15,638 nucleotides of DNA from CAZKUR01 sp964556005. GTDB lineage: Bacteria > Bacteroidota > Ignavibacteria > Ignavibacteriales > Ignavibacteriaceae. This document shows, in pieces, positions 1 through 8,255 of the stretch. The stretch covers positions 1 to 15,638 of the forward strand of contig CAZKUR010000091.1 in assembly GCA_964556005.1 (NCBI GenBank), given 5' to 3'. The translations under genes were made by a program, and so were the position numbers. Below the pieces are notes generated by a model that was given only the letters and a program-made list of their open reading frames with translations, had not been told where the DNA came from and did no database searches. Each line of letters opens with the position of its first letter. The stretch's first letter is position 1.

Positions 1-1117
1 CTTCATCTTTAACTTTAATCAATGCCGCAACCGGTCCGAAGATTTCTTCATCATACGCCGCCATTCCCGGACCGATATTTGAGAGAACTGTCGGCGGATA
101 AAATGCTCCTTTACCTTCGGGTATTTTTCCACCCACTAATAATTTTGCTCCTTTTTTTATACTTTGCTCAACCTGTTTATGCAAATCATCTCTCAATTTT
201 TTCTGAGCCTGCGGACCCAGATCTACACTTTCATCAAACGGATCGCCCATTTTTTTCTTCTTCATCACCTCAACGTACATCTCTTCAAATTTTTTATAGA
301 TTGAATCGACGACAATAAATCTCTTCGCGGCAATGCAGCTTTGGCCTCCGTTTATCAATCTTGAAGTTACACAGGTATTTACGGTCTTATCAATGTCTGC
401 ATCTTCGAGAACTAAATACGGATCGCTGCCGCCGAGCTCGAGTACTGTTTTTTTAATTAACGAACCTGCTTTTCCTGCAACGGATTTGCCCGCCGGAACA
501 CTCCCGGTTAAAGTTACAGCAGAAATATTCTTTTCTTCGATTACAAATTCCATTTTTGAAGAAGGTAAAATGATAGACCTAAATAAGTTTTCAGGGAAAC
601 CGGCTTCACGGAATATGGATTCAATCGCAAGCGCACAGCCGGTAACATTTGAGGCATGCTTTAAAATCCCTGCATTGCCTGCCATTAAATTTGGTGCGGC
701 AAACCGGAATACCTGCCAAAATGGGAAATTCCACGGCATAACTGCAAGCACAACACCGAGAGGCTGAAACGTAACAAAACTTTTAGATGCGTCGGTTTTA
801 ATCGGCTCATCTTTCAAAAACTCCTCTGCGTTTTCAGCAAAATAATCGCATACCCATGCACACTTTTCAACTTCCGATCTTGACTGAGTAATCGGCTTTC
901 CCATTTCCAAGGTCATAATTTTTGAAAATTCTTCTTTTTTATTTCGTAATATTTTTGCTGCTTCCTGCATTTTTTGTTTTCTCAATGAAAAATCTGTCCT
1001 TTTCCAGGAAAGAAATTCCGAATGAGTTTCGTAAATAATTTTCTTGATATCTGCAGGTGTCATTTCTTCGTAAGTTTTTACAATTTCATCATTTGCAGGA
1101 TTTATGGATTTTAACAT
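1..1117 (-). CDS. NAD(P)-dependent aldehyde dehydrogenase, succinate-semialdehyde dehydrogenase type (3' end cut by window edge)
   Basis: This cytoplasmic enzyme oxidises an aldehyde to its acid, most likely succinate semialdehyde to succinate. The frame is open from the ATG at 1117 to the left edge: 372 codons of a family that is usually about 455-480 residues, so the C-terminus is missing. Visible family motifs are PWNFPF at residues 128-133 (oxyanion/cofactor region), ELGGSDP with general-base Glu227, and NGGQSC with catalytic Cys261. The spacing of Glu and Cys (34 residues) is normal for the superfamily. The EMGKPI segment near residue 66 and the overall wording resemble the GabD1/Sad branch, but substrate specificity cannot be read from the sequence. 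A weak ribosome site (GAGGG) precedes the ATG. The 109-bp gap to the upstream phosphatase has no clear terminator, so co-transcription is possible. Aldehyde dehydrogenase is near certain; the succinate-semialdehyde substrate is inference. Confidence 0.93.
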   Translation of the reverse strand, partial: MLKSINPANDEIVKTYEEMTPADIKKIIYETHSEFLSWKRTDFSLRKQKMQEAAKILRNKKEEFSKIMTLEMGKPITQSRSEVEKCAWVCDYFAENAEEFLKDEPIKTDASKSFVTFQPLGVVLAVMPWNFPFWQVFRFAAPNLMAGNAGILKHASNVTGCALAIESIFREAGFPENLFRSIILPSSKMEFVIEEKNISAVTLTGSVPAGKSVAGKAGSLIKKTVLELGGSDPYLVLEDADIDKTVNTCVTSRLINGGQSCIAAKRFIVVDSIYKKFEEMYVEVMKKKKMGDPFDESVDLGPQAQKKLRDDLHKQVEQSIKKGAKLLVGGKIPEGKGAFYPPTVLSNIGPGMAAYDEEIFGPVAALIKVKDE

Positions 1118-1226
1118 TTGATCGCCCTCTTTTAATCGTTAAAAGAATTATTTAATGAAATAATACTAAATTTTTTGATGAGTTGCAGAAATGCATGTTA
1201 AATTAGCCAAGGTATTGTGACTTGTT

Positions 1227-2459
1227 TTACTTTATTCTTTTAATTACCACGATGGTTTTATCATCCGAATATTCTCCGTTATTCGAAAACTTTAAAACCT
1301 CTTCTAAAATAGAATAAGTTATTTCTTTCGGGCTTAAATGTTTTGTCTTTGCCAATGCCTTTTTTAATCTTTCCTCACCGAAAGGTTCAAATTTTGAGTC
1401 TGCAGAATCAATTAAACCGTCGGAATAAATTAATAGAGTATCGCCTTTTTGGAAATTTATATTTTCTACTGTGTACTTTGCATAAGGCGTCGGTCCGAGG
1501 ACAGGGCCTGTTGGATTGAGCAGCAAAATTTCATCGGAATTTTGTCGTATGAAATAAGGCGGATTATGTCCGGCATTGGCATATAACAACAGCCCGCTGT
1601 TATCGGTTGAAATTTCCCCGTAAAATAATGATGCAAATTTATCATCGGCAAAAATTTTATTTACAAGCATGTTCATTTTCTTCATCAGGGGATTTATCTT
1701 TATCTCGAAACTACATGCCATTCTTAAAGCACCGGAGATATACATAGCTTCGGCAGCGGCAGAAACTCCTTTGCTTGCGGCATCGCCAACGGTTATTCCC
1801 AGCCTGTCTTTCTCTTCACCGAATTCGAGGTAATCAAAAAAATCACCTCCGACTATTTCTGCTGGATGCGTAATACCAAACAAATTATAATTGAAATAAT
1901 TGTATTCATGTTCCGGCAGAATGCTTTTCTGAAGTTCACGGGCTTTGTCCAGCCCGGCTTTTAAACTGCTTTCACTCGCTAAAATTTTCCTTTGCTTTAT
2001 CTGTGCGGTTATAGCAGTCGCAATAATATTAAGGGTAATCCGGAAATCCTCATTTATCTCGTCGCTGTTTAACGCAATTAAATATTCATAATAGTATTTG
2101 TCATGAATTTTAATTTTGTCTCCCACCCCGGAAGCAGAATATTTCAAAATTCCTATGCTTCGCAGAGTTTCGTTTGTTTCATTACCAAGTATCGTCCTTT
2201 CTTTAGAAATTTGATTAAAGATAGGATCCTCTTCAATATCGAGTACAAAATTCTCATCTATTTTATCGATATTGCCTGTCTGATACATGATTTGGTAATT
2301 TCTATTTCCCTGGTTCAAAATCCATATTCTTCCGCCTGTCACAGTAATCTCTTCACTGGTTACAATTTGATTCAGCACTTCAATAAGCATTTCATTTATC
2401 GAATCAAAATGCTGGGAAGCTATCGTTTCAATTGTCTTATAAAGTTTTCTTTGGTCCAT
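1227..2459 (-). CDS. GAF-SpoIIE/PP2C serine phosphatase (RsbU-like)
   Basis: This 410-residue soluble protein should dephosphorylate phosphoserine/threonine on a regulatory partner, as RsbU and SpoIIE do on anti-sigma antagonists. Residues about 15-155 look like a GAF-type sensor domain. A short helical linker (about 155-180, ending in ELQKSILPE) leads to a PP2C/SpoIIE domain at about 190-410. The metal-binding acidic residues of the family are present: GGDFFD (Asp206, Asp209), GDAASKG (Asp226), YSDG (Asp347) and SDDKT (Asp400), so it should be active. The phosphatase motif is GDAASKG rather than the commoner GDVSGKG form. The start lies 9 bp after the peptidase stop with no obvious ribosome site, which suggests translational coupling. 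No anti-sigma kinase or STAS gene is in the window, so the target is unknown. There is no signal peptide or membrane segment. Confidence 0.93.
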   Translation of the reverse strand: MDQRKLYKTIETIASQHFDSINEMLIEVLNQIVTSEEITVTGGRIWILNQGNRNYQIMYQTGNIDKIDENFVLDIEEDPIFNQISKERTILGNETNETLRSIGILKYSASGVGDKIKIHDKYYYEYLIALNSDEINEDFRITLNIIATAITAQIKQRKILASESSLKAGLDKARELQKSILPEHEYNYFNYNLFGITHPAEIVGGDFFDYLEFGEEKDRLGITVGDAASKGVSAAAEAMYISGALRMACSFEIKINPLMKKMNMLVNKIFADDKFASLFYGEISTDNSGLLLYANAGHNPPYFIRQNSDEILLLNPTGPVLGPTPYAKYTVENINFQKGDTLLIYSDGLIDSADSKFEPFGEERLKKALAKTKHLSPKEITYSILEEVLKFSNNGEYSDDKTIVVIKRIK

Positions 2460-2468
2460 TCTAAAAAA

Positions 2469-3737
2469 TTATTTTGTATAAGAATCAATCATCCGTTTTA
2501 TTGCCCTTTGGCAGACCGGGCAGAAATTGTTAAATGTTTTTGATTTCATAGAACAATCTTCATACGGCCTGTAAACACCTTTTGCCACATACCCTCCTCC
2601 TTCAAATACACCGACTGTATTTTTATATTTGGGAATATCCGGTGTAGGAATGGGAGTATCTTTGTCGACCATATCTTTCCACTTGGAAGCAAAGTCGACA
2701 AGTGTAGTTATATTCGGTTCAAGCGGTTCTACATTTAAAGGATAAAAATCATTATAAGCTACACTGGATGTATAATATTCATCGGCAAGAAACGCAAATC
2801 CATGCCCGAACTCATGTGTAAAAACATAACCTGAATATTGATTGTCAGAAGTGCAAACAGAATAATAATTATAAATTGCGCCGCCTCCGTATTTATCCGT
2901 ATTAACCAAAATATAAATTTGATCGTAAGGAGCATTCGATGCGACATCTCTAACTTTTTTGTCGTCTTCCGTCATCAGATATCTTTCTTCACGGAAAGTG
3001 TAAAAGTGAGTATCAAGCAGAGTATTTCTCCATATGCTGTCTTTTGGAATATCCGTACCGGATTGTTCCGATGGGGCATCTACTCCCCAGATATTGAATT
3101 TATCCTGATTTTCTTTATAAGGAGATGTTTCAAACAAATACTTTGCAAATCTTTGGCAATCGACTTTAAATTTTTTCATTTGATCTTTTGTATATCCTTC
3201 AGGAATAATCACAATATCGACTTTATTTGCCGGATCTCCCGAATAATGAACTTTAAAATCAGGATATTTATAATCGTTTTCATTTCTTATAAAATAATCT
3301 TTGGGATCTACATTCAAAGTAAATTTCTTCAATAAATTATTTTTTTTATCCCTGCCGTAAAATTCTATGTAAATATTATTTTTTGGATAAGGCATTGTAA
3401 CAGTTTCGCTGAAAGATTTTATTGTTTGTTTAGCCTCATCCGTAGTTTGCCATTCGTGAAAAAGAGTCGAATAAGTATGCGAGTAAATTAATTTATTGGA
3501 TGAAGAATCAAATACTTTTACTTCGTACTCTCCGTAATTAAATTTATTGAGAAGGTTTGTTTTTGAACCTCCCCAGTATGGCTCTTCCTTTAACTGATCA
3601 AATGAATAATAATCCGTGTCGTTATTCCCCGTATGATAATAATCTACCCTTAAAGTTTTATTTAAAAAATAATCTTCAAACTTTATTTGAGCTGAAACTA
3701 ATACCGTAAAAAGAAAAAATAATATAATAGTTTTCAT
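2469..3737 (-). CDS. Secreted M64-family zinc metallopeptidase
   Basis: This predicted 422-residue exported endopeptidase belongs to the M64 (IgA-peptidase-like) family. The ATG at 3737 is preferred over the in-frame ATG at 3779: it has a strong ribosome site (AAGGTGGA) six bases upstream, and it puts a classic signal peptide at the very N-terminus (MKTIILFF..., cleavage probably after VSA at residue 16). An N-terminal beta-rich domain (about 20-150) resembles the M64 N-domain. The catalytic domain starts near VDIVIIPEGYT (about residue 174). The zinc site is HEFGH at 308-312 followed by LADEY (Asp319, Glu320). C-terminal Cys395, Cys406 and Cys409 could form a disulfide or bind metal. It sits between pyrE (42-bp gap) and the phosphatase (9-bp gap). 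The real substrate is unknown; the IgA label is historical. Confidence 0.9.
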   Translation of the reverse strand: MKTIILFFLFTVLVSAQIKFEDYFLNKTLRVDYYHTGNNDTDYYSFDQLKEEPYWGGSKTNLLNKFNYGEYEVKVFDSSSNKLIYSHTYSTLFHEWQTTDEAKQTIKSFSETVTMPYPKNNIYIEFYGRDKKNNLLKKFTLNVDPKDYFIRNENDYKYPDFKVHYSGDPANKVDIVIIPEGYTKDQMKKFKVDCQRFAKYLFETSPYKENQDKFNIWGVDAPSEQSGTDIPKDSIWRNTLLDTHFYTFREERYLMTEDDKKVRDVASNAPYDQIYILVNTDKYGGGAIYNYYSVCTSDNQYSGYVFTHEFGHGFAFLADEYYTSSVAYNDFYPLNVEPLEPNITTLVDFASKWKDMVDKDTPIPTPDIPKYKNTVGVFEGGGYVAKGVYRPYEDCSMKSKTFNNFCPVCQRAIKRMIDSYTK

Positions 3738-3743
3738 ATTTAT

Positions 3744-3751
3744 TCCACCTT
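3744..3751 (-). promoter_or_regulatory. Ribosome binding site that decides the M64 peptidase start
   Basis: Read on the minus strand, AAGGTGGA lies six bases before the ATG at 3737. No comparable site precedes the longer in-frame start at 3779, which would also bury the signal peptide behind 14 residues. Confidence 0.8.
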
Positions 3752-3779
3752 GTTTTATATTGGCAGGCAAAAAGCTCAT

Positions 3780-4364
3780 TTAGACTTTTACTTTCCTTGA
3801 ACCCGGTTTAACGAGTTCAATTCCTTTCTTGCAAAGTTCGCATACATCCGGAGTAAATGAAACAGCATTGAGCGAAATAGTACTATACTGAGAATAATTA
3901 AAATTTACTTTTCCATTGCTTCTATCGACAATGAATCCTACGCCGGCAACCTCGGCGCCGCTTTCTTTGACAATATCGATAACTTCAAAAACAGATCCGC
4001 CTGTGGTTACAACATCCTCACAGACTAAAACCCTTTCTCCTTTTTCAAGAGTAAAGCCTCTTCTCAGGCTCAATTTTTTATCTTCTCTTTCAGCAAAGAT
4101 AGATTTTTTATTCAACTGGCGCGCAACTTCCTGCCCGACGATTATCCCGCCGATTGCAGGAGAGATAACGGTATCTATTGAAGTATTGCGAAAATGCTCT
4201 GCGATTAAAAAGCATATTTTTTCAGTATAGCCTGGATATTGAAGCACCTTTGCGCATTGAAAATAAACGCTGCTGTGCCTCCCGGAAGTCAATAGGAAGT
4301 GGCCGTTTAACAATGCCCCGGTATCCTGAAAAATTTTCAGAATTTCTTTTTCACTCAAGTTCAT
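3780..4364 (-). CDS. pyrE: Orotate phosphoribosyltransferase
   Basis: This enzyme transfers phosphoribose from PRPP to orotate to make orotidine monophosphate, the fifth step of de novo pyrimidine synthesis, in the cytoplasm. It has 194 residues. The PRPP-binding signature VLVCEDVVTTGGS is at 112-124 (Glu116, Asp117). The orotate/phosphate-contacting N-terminal GHFLLTSGRHS stretch is at 21-31, and the flexible catalytic loop RED..LSLRRG is at about 93-103. The C-terminal TPDVCELCKKG (Cys175, Cys178) is typical of the shorter Thermus-type PyrE rather than the longer E. coli form. The start is firm: GGAGGA eight bases upstream. The first 14 bases overlap the end of the TPR gene, implying translational coupling. 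No other pyr gene is in the window. Confidence 0.96.
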   Translation of the reverse strand: MNLSEKEILKIFQDTGALLNGHFLLTSGRHSSVYFQCAKVLQYPGYTEKICFLIAEHFRNTSIDTVISPAIGGIIVGQEVARQLNKKSIFAEREDKKLSLRRGFTLEKGERVLVCEDVVTTGGSVFEVIDIVKESGAEVAGVGFIVDRSNGKVNFNYSQYSTISLNAVSFTPDVCELCKKGIELVKPGSRKVKV

Positions 4365-4662
4365 TTAAAAATTCCTCCATTTCGGATGCTGAATGAGAAT
4401 CCCCGGCGCTATCGGCAATTTCAATTCCTTTCATGTAAAGTTCTTTTGCCTCTTCAATTTTACTTTGATTTTCCTTCAGCTTTGCGTATTGAATATATAA
4501 AGGAACATAGCCCGGGTCCTGTTCAAGCAGCGACTTAAAATACTGCTCGGCTTTTTCATAATCTTCTTGCGCTATGTATTCAAGCGCAATACCATAAATT
4601 AGAAAAGAATCCCTGGGATCCTTTTCATACATAGCTAATAATGACTGTAACCGGTTGTTCAT
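4351..4662 (-). CDS. Small tetratricopeptide-repeat protein
   Basis: This 103-residue soluble protein is made almost entirely of helical repeats. Two TPR-like units are visible at about 17-50 (containing YGIALEYIAQEDYEKAEQYF) and 51-84 (containing YAKLKENQSKIEEAKELY), each with the small/aromatic pattern of the family. A short acidic tail follows. There is no signal peptide, membrane segment or catalytic motif. It probably acts as a protein-protein adaptor; the partner is unknown. It starts 3 bp after the dehydratase stop, and its 3' end overlaps pyrE by 14 bp. The pyrE ribosome site (4373-4378) is formed by its codons for Met-Glu-Glu near the C-terminus. The fold is clear; the function is not. 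Confidence 0.85.
   Translation of the reverse strand: MNNRLQSLLAMYEKDPRDSFLIYGIALEYIAQEDYEKAEQYFKSLLEQDPGYVPLYIQYAKLKENQSKIEEAKELYMKGIEIADSAGDSHSASEMEEFLNELE
4373..4378 (-). promoter_or_regulatory. pyrE ribosome binding site inside the TPR gene
   Basis: GGAGGA on the minus strand, eight bases before the pyrE ATG at 4364. It lies within the coding end of the upstream TPR gene, so translation of the two genes is likely linked. Confidence 0.75.
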
Positions 4663-4665
4663 ATA

Positions 4666-4947
4666 TTATTTTACAGCTTCGATTTTATTTGCGAGGTTGA
4701 AGTCGTTATCGGTAATCCCCCCGGCACTGTGTGTGGATAAAGTAATATTAACTTTATTCCATGAATGTAAAAATATATCAGGGTGATGATCCATCTTTTC
4801 GGCTTCGTCGCCGACATTATTTACAAAATTTAGTGCGGATTTAAAATCTTTGAATTCGAATTCTTTTTCGATTTGGTTGTTTTGATATTTCCAGTTATTT
4901 AAACTTTTTAATTTTTCCATTACTACATTTTCTTCTAATTTTTCCAT
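4666..4947 (-). CDS. 4a-hydroxytetrahydrobiopterin dehydratase (pterin carbinolamine dehydratase, PhhB/PCD family)
   Basis: This 93-residue cytoplasmic enzyme dehydrates 4a-hydroxytetrahydropterin, recycling the pterin cofactor of aromatic amino-acid hydroxylases. The canonical family motif is intact: Glu50-x3-His54-His55-Pro56, then Trp63, His73 and Asp82 at the expected spacings (segments KMDHHPDIF and STHSAGG). The length is normal. The start has a ribosome site (AAAGGA) about ten bases upstream. It is the first gene of the run that continues into the TPR protein, pyrE, the M64 peptidase and the phosphatase, and it follows the clpC terminator. No phenylalanine hydroxylase gene is in the window, so it may serve another pterin pathway, such as molybdopterin or folate chemistry. 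That alternative is inference from what is known of hydroxylase-free genomes. Confidence 0.94.
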   Translation of the reverse strand: MEKLEENVVMEKLKSLNNWKYQNNQIEKEFEFKDFKSALNFVNNVGDEAEKMDHHPDIFLHSWNKVNITLSTHSAGGITDNDFNLANKIEAVK

Positions 4948-5011
4948 GACTTCATTCCTTTAAATAAACTATCGATTCAATTTGGTTAAAATCATACATC
5001 AAAATTTAAAC

Positions 5012-5043
5012 AAAAAAAAGGGCGTATTAAAATTAACACGCCC
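5012..5043 (-). terminator. Intrinsic terminator of clpC
   Basis: On the minus strand, 35 bases after the clpC stop, a hairpin is formed by GGGCGT (5038-5043 with 5020-5025) plus an inner TTAA/TTAA pairing across one mismatch and a two-base loop. It is followed directly by eight T residues (5012-5019). It separates clpC from the pterin dehydratase operon. Confidence 0.88.
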
Positions 5044-5078
5044 AATTAAACCAGTTTAGTTGAAAAAATCACATAGCT

Positions 5079-7577
5079 TTATTTGGCTTCACCGGAATCG
5101 GTTTTTTCCTCTGCCGTATGTTTTTCCGGTTCTTCCGCGATGAAAACTAATTCTTCAGCACCTTCAACATATTTTGCTATAATATTGCTGCCGTCTTTAA
5201 ATGATCCTCTCAGTATTTCTTCGGCTAACGGATCTTCGACATACTTTTGAAGAGCACGCCTCAAAGGCCTGGCTCCGAATTTAGGATCAAAACCCTTCTC
5301 AACCAAAAAGTTCTTCGCACTGCTGTCAAGAATTAATTCCAGCTTATTGTCGTGCATATTATTTAAAAGATCCTTCACTTCGATGTCGATAATTTTAAGT
5401 ATATCCTCTTTTTCAAGACTTCTAAATATGATTGTTTCATCAAGCCTGTTTAGAAATTCAGGATTGAACAATCTTTTAAGAGCGTCTTCTACAGTGTTCT
5501 TTAAATTTGAATAATGATCTTCCGGAGAACTTCCGCCGAATCCGAATGAACCGATCTGCTTGATGTCCTTTGTACCGATATTTGAAGTCATGATAAGAAT
5601 AGTATTTTTAAAATCAACTCTTCTTCCGAGGCTGTCTGTTAATACACCGTCATCAAGTACCTGCAATAATATGCTGAAAATATCCGGGTGAGCTTTTTCA
5701 ATTTCATCGAATAAAACAACCGAGTATGGTTTCCGTCTTACTTTTTCGGTAAGTTGTCCGCCTTCTTCGTAACCTACGTATCCGGGAGGCGCTCCGACTA
5801 ATCTTGATACAGAGAATTTTTCCATGTATTCGCTCATATCGATTCTGATTAAAGCATCTTCGGAGTCGAATAAGTACCGCGCTAATACTTTACAAAGTTC
5901 TGTTTTACCGACGCCGGTAGGCCCTAAAAATATGAAGCTACCAATAGGCCGCATCGGGTTTTTTAATCCTGCTCTCGTTCTTCGAATTGCTTTAGTCAAC
6001 TTTGAAATTGCTTCATCCTGCCCGACAATCTGTCCTTTAAGTGCATCGACCATTTTAAGAAGCTTTTCAGATTCTGTTTGAGCGACACGGTTAACAGGGA
6101 TTCCGGTCATCATTGCAACAACGGTAGCGATATCTTCATCATCTACATCATGAACAATATCTTTTGTTTTTGCATCCCATTCTCTTTTTGCAAGTTCAAG
6201 CTCAGATTGAAGATTTCTCTCTTTATCTCTCAATCTTGCAGCTTCTTCATAATCTTGTTTTTTTACCACATTTGCTTTTTCAAGACGAACGCTTTCAATA
6301 TCTTGTTCAAGATCCAAAATTTCTTTTGGAACTTCGAATTTCCCCATGTGAACTCTCGAACCGGCTTCATCAATTACGTCGATCGCTTTATCGGGTAAAT
6401 GCCTGTCAGTTATATAGCGGCTGCTCAACTTAACTGCATTCTCAATTGCCGAATTCGAATATTTCACGTGATGATGCTCTTCATATTTGAATTTAATATT
6501 ATTCAAAATTTCAAGCGTCTCATCATAGCTCGGCGGATCAACCATTACTTTTTGAAATCTTCTATCAAGTGCGCCGTCGGTTTCAATATATTTTCTATAT
6601 TCATCCAATGTGGTTGCGCCAATGCATTGAATATCGCCTCTTGCCAATGCAGGCTTAAACATATTCGATGCATCGAGGGATCCCGAAGCACCACCGGCAC
6701 CGACTATAGTATGAAGCTCATCGATAAATAGAATTACATCTTTTGCTTTTTCAAGCTCATTCATCAGTGCCTTCATTCTTTCTTCAAACTGTCCTCTATA
6801 CTTTGTTCCGGCAACTAATCCTGCAAGATCAAGAGTGACAACTCTCTTTTCCTGCAAAATACGAGGCACTTTTTTCTGTATGATTCTTAAAGCAAGTCCT
6901 TCGGCAATAGCGGTTTTACCCACGCCTGGTTCGCCAATCAATACAGGGTTGTTTTTCTTACGCCTGCTTAAAATCTGTGCAACTCTCTCAATTTCTTTAT
7001 CACGCCCGACAACCGGATCAAGTTTATCCTCAATTCCCAGTTTCGTTAAATCCCTTCCAAAGTTATCCAGAACAGGTGTTTTAGTTCTCTCAATTTTTCT
7101 ATCGGGAGCAGGAATAGCACCGCCTAAATCTTTCGGATTCTTGTGGCTGAGCATTGCATTAAGTTCAGCTCTCGCCGCATCGTATGTAACATTAAACTGA
7201 TGTAATATTTGAGTGGCGATGTTGTCTTCATCCCTTAAAAGAGAAAGCAGCAAATGTTCTGTCCCAATTACATCTGCTTTATAAATTTTAGATTCAATTT
7301 GAGTGATTTTTAAAACTTTTTCAGCTTGTTTAGTAAGAGGAATATTACCGATTGTGAGTGTACCTCCGGAAGTTCTAACAGTATCTTCAATTGCTTTTTT
7401 AAGTTTCATCAAATCACAATCAAGATTCCGAAGAATTCTGACTGCAACTCCCTGGCCTTCCCTAATAATTCCAAGCAATAAATGTTCGGTTCCGATATAA
7501 TCGTGGCCAAGTCTTAAAGCTTCTTCCCTGCTCAGTCTGATCACATCCTGGAGTCTATCAGAAAAATTTCCGTCCAT
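5079..7577 (-). CDS. clpC: ClpC-type AAA+ ATPase, Clp protease unfoldase subunit
   Basis: ClpC unfolds damaged or tagged proteins and feeds them to the ClpP protease, or remodels aggregates, in the cytoplasm. The protein has 832 residues, a normal length. Domain order: double Clp-N repeat at 1-145; first AAA+ module with Walker A GEPGVGKT (215-222) and Walker B Asp286-Glu287; UVR coiled-coil insert at about 415-465, which distinguishes ClpC from ClpA and ClpB; second AAA+ module with Walker A GPTGVGKT (552-559) and Walker B Asp624-Glu625; sensor-2 GARPLRR near 758-764; and an acidic, Lys-rich tail from about 805. Everything needed for activity is present. An AAGGA ribosome site lies seven bases before the ATG, and a sigma70-like promoter lies just upstream. 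I see no CIRCE element and no CtsR-type repeat. No mcsA, mcsB or clpP is adjacent. Confidence 0.97.
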   Translation of the reverse strand: MDGNFSDRLQDVIRLSREEALRLGHDYIGTEHLLLGIIREGQGVAVRILRNLDCDLMKLKKAIEDTVRTSGGTLTIGNIPLTKQAEKVLKITQIESKIYKADVIGTEHLLLSLLRDEDNIATQILHQFNVTYDAARAELNAMLSHKNPKDLGGAIPAPDRKIERTKTPVLDNFGRDLTKLGIEDKLDPVVGRDKEIERVAQILSRRKKNNPVLIGEPGVGKTAIAEGLALRIIQKKVPRILQEKRVVTLDLAGLVAGTKYRGQFEERMKALMNELEKAKDVILFIDELHTIVGAGGASGSLDASNMFKPALARGDIQCIGATTLDEYRKYIETDGALDRRFQKVMVDPPSYDETLEILNNIKFKYEEHHHVKYSNSAIENAVKLSSRYITDRHLPDKAIDVIDEAGSRVHMGKFEVPKEILDLEQDIESVRLEKANVVKKQDYEEAARLRDKERNLQSELELAKREWDAKTKDIVHDVDDEDIATVVAMMTGIPVNRVAQTESEKLLKMVDALKGQIVGQDEAISKLTKAIRRTRAGLKNPMRPIGSFIFLGPTGVGKTELCKVLARYLFDSEDALIRIDMSEYMEKFSVSRLVGAPPGYVGYEEGGQLTEKVRRKPYSVVLFDEIEKAHPDIFSILLQVLDDGVLTDSLGRRVDFKNTILIMTSNIGTKDIKQIGSFGFGGSSPEDHYSNLKNTVEDALKRLFNPEFLNRLDETIIFRSLEKEDILKIIDIEVKDLLNNMHDNKLELILDSSAKNFLVEKGFDPKFGARPLRRALQKYVEDPLAEEILRGSFKDGSNIIAKYVEGAEELVFIAEEPEKHTAEEKTDSGEAK

Positions 7578-7622
7578 GATAATTCCTTAATTTAAATGAT
7601 AACGCTAATGAGTTTCTGCCTA

Positions 7623-7651
7623 AATATAAAGATTGAGTTTCCGGTTTTCAA
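7623..7651 (-). promoter_or_regulatory. Sigma70-type promoter for clpC
   Basis: On the minus strand, TTGAAA (7646-7651) and TATATT (7623-7628) are separated by exactly 17 bases, each matching five of six consensus positions. Transcription would start near 7615, giving a leader of about 38 bases that contains the AAGGA ribosome site of clpC. Confidence 0.6.
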
Positions 7652-8223
7652 GTTAAGAATAATTCGGAAATTCAACAAAAACTATAGAAATACTGTATAT
7701 ATATGTTGTAACTAAAATATGGCTTTATTTTTATAATACAAGTGTTAAGCTTCATTATAAATTGCCAAGCTTGTTTTAAAGTGACAAGTTTTATACCAAA
7801 TCACAAATGTTTTAGTTTCCCTAACAAACTCTTATTTCCATAAAAAAATCTAAAAAAAGCCGTTTTTTAAAATGTATTAAAAAGAAAACAAATTCTCCTA
7901 TTTGACTTATTATAAAGGTCGCGGAACTAAGTATACATTATTTACGATAAAAAATCACGTCAAATTATTTTAATCTTTAAATAATTAATTGCATTCTCAA
8001 TTATTAGAATCAAAAATTGCCCAAACTTATTCATTAAATAAATCTGCCAAAAAAGCTATTTTCCTTAATAATAAAGAGTAAAATAAGTCTGTATCCGAGA
8101 CAATTGTTCTTTTATAATTGATAATTTTCGATTCGATTTATGCATTAAAGAAATATTTCGTCTTCTCTAAAATGTTTAACTGAAGTTACAATCGTTTTCA
8201 AAAATCAAGAACATAATTATTTA

Positions 8224-8255
8224 TTTAGAATAGTTTCATAAATATTATATTTTTG
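8224..8255 (+). promoter_or_regulatory. Possible Bacteroidetes-type promoter for the helicase gene
   Basis: TTTA (8224-8227), a 20-base spacer, then TATTTTTG (8248-8255) match the TTTG / TAnnTTTG pattern of Bacteroidetes housekeeping promoters except for one base. The predicted start would give a leader of about 30 bases. In DNA this AT-rich such matches arise easily, and whether this lineage uses that promoter type is unknown. Confidence 0.3.

Noticed and set aside
22..767. Two plus-strand open frames (22-318 and 333-767)
   Set aside because: They lie antisense to the aldehyde dehydrogenase, whose minus-strand frame carries the full set of family motifs; the plus-strand products resemble nothing.
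2103..3335. Plus-strand frames opposite the phosphatase and peptidase
   Set aside because: Antisense shadows rich in Ile, Phe and Cys, with no domain; the minus-strand genes are clear.
5824..7500. Several plus-strand frames within clpC
   Set aside because: Complementary-strand shadows of conserved AAA+ sequence, with no ribosome sites or recognisable products.
7578..7660. CIRCE or CtsR heat-shock operator before clpC
   Set aside because: Neither the CIRCE inverted repeat nor tandem GGTCAAA-type heptads is present; only a plain sigma70-type promoter is visible.
7900..7965. ATTTGAC / GTCAAAT inverted repeat, and TTGACT as a possible -35 box
   Set aside because: Seven-base arms with a 52-base loop are expected by chance in AT-rich DNA, and no -10 box lies 16-18 bases after TTGACT.
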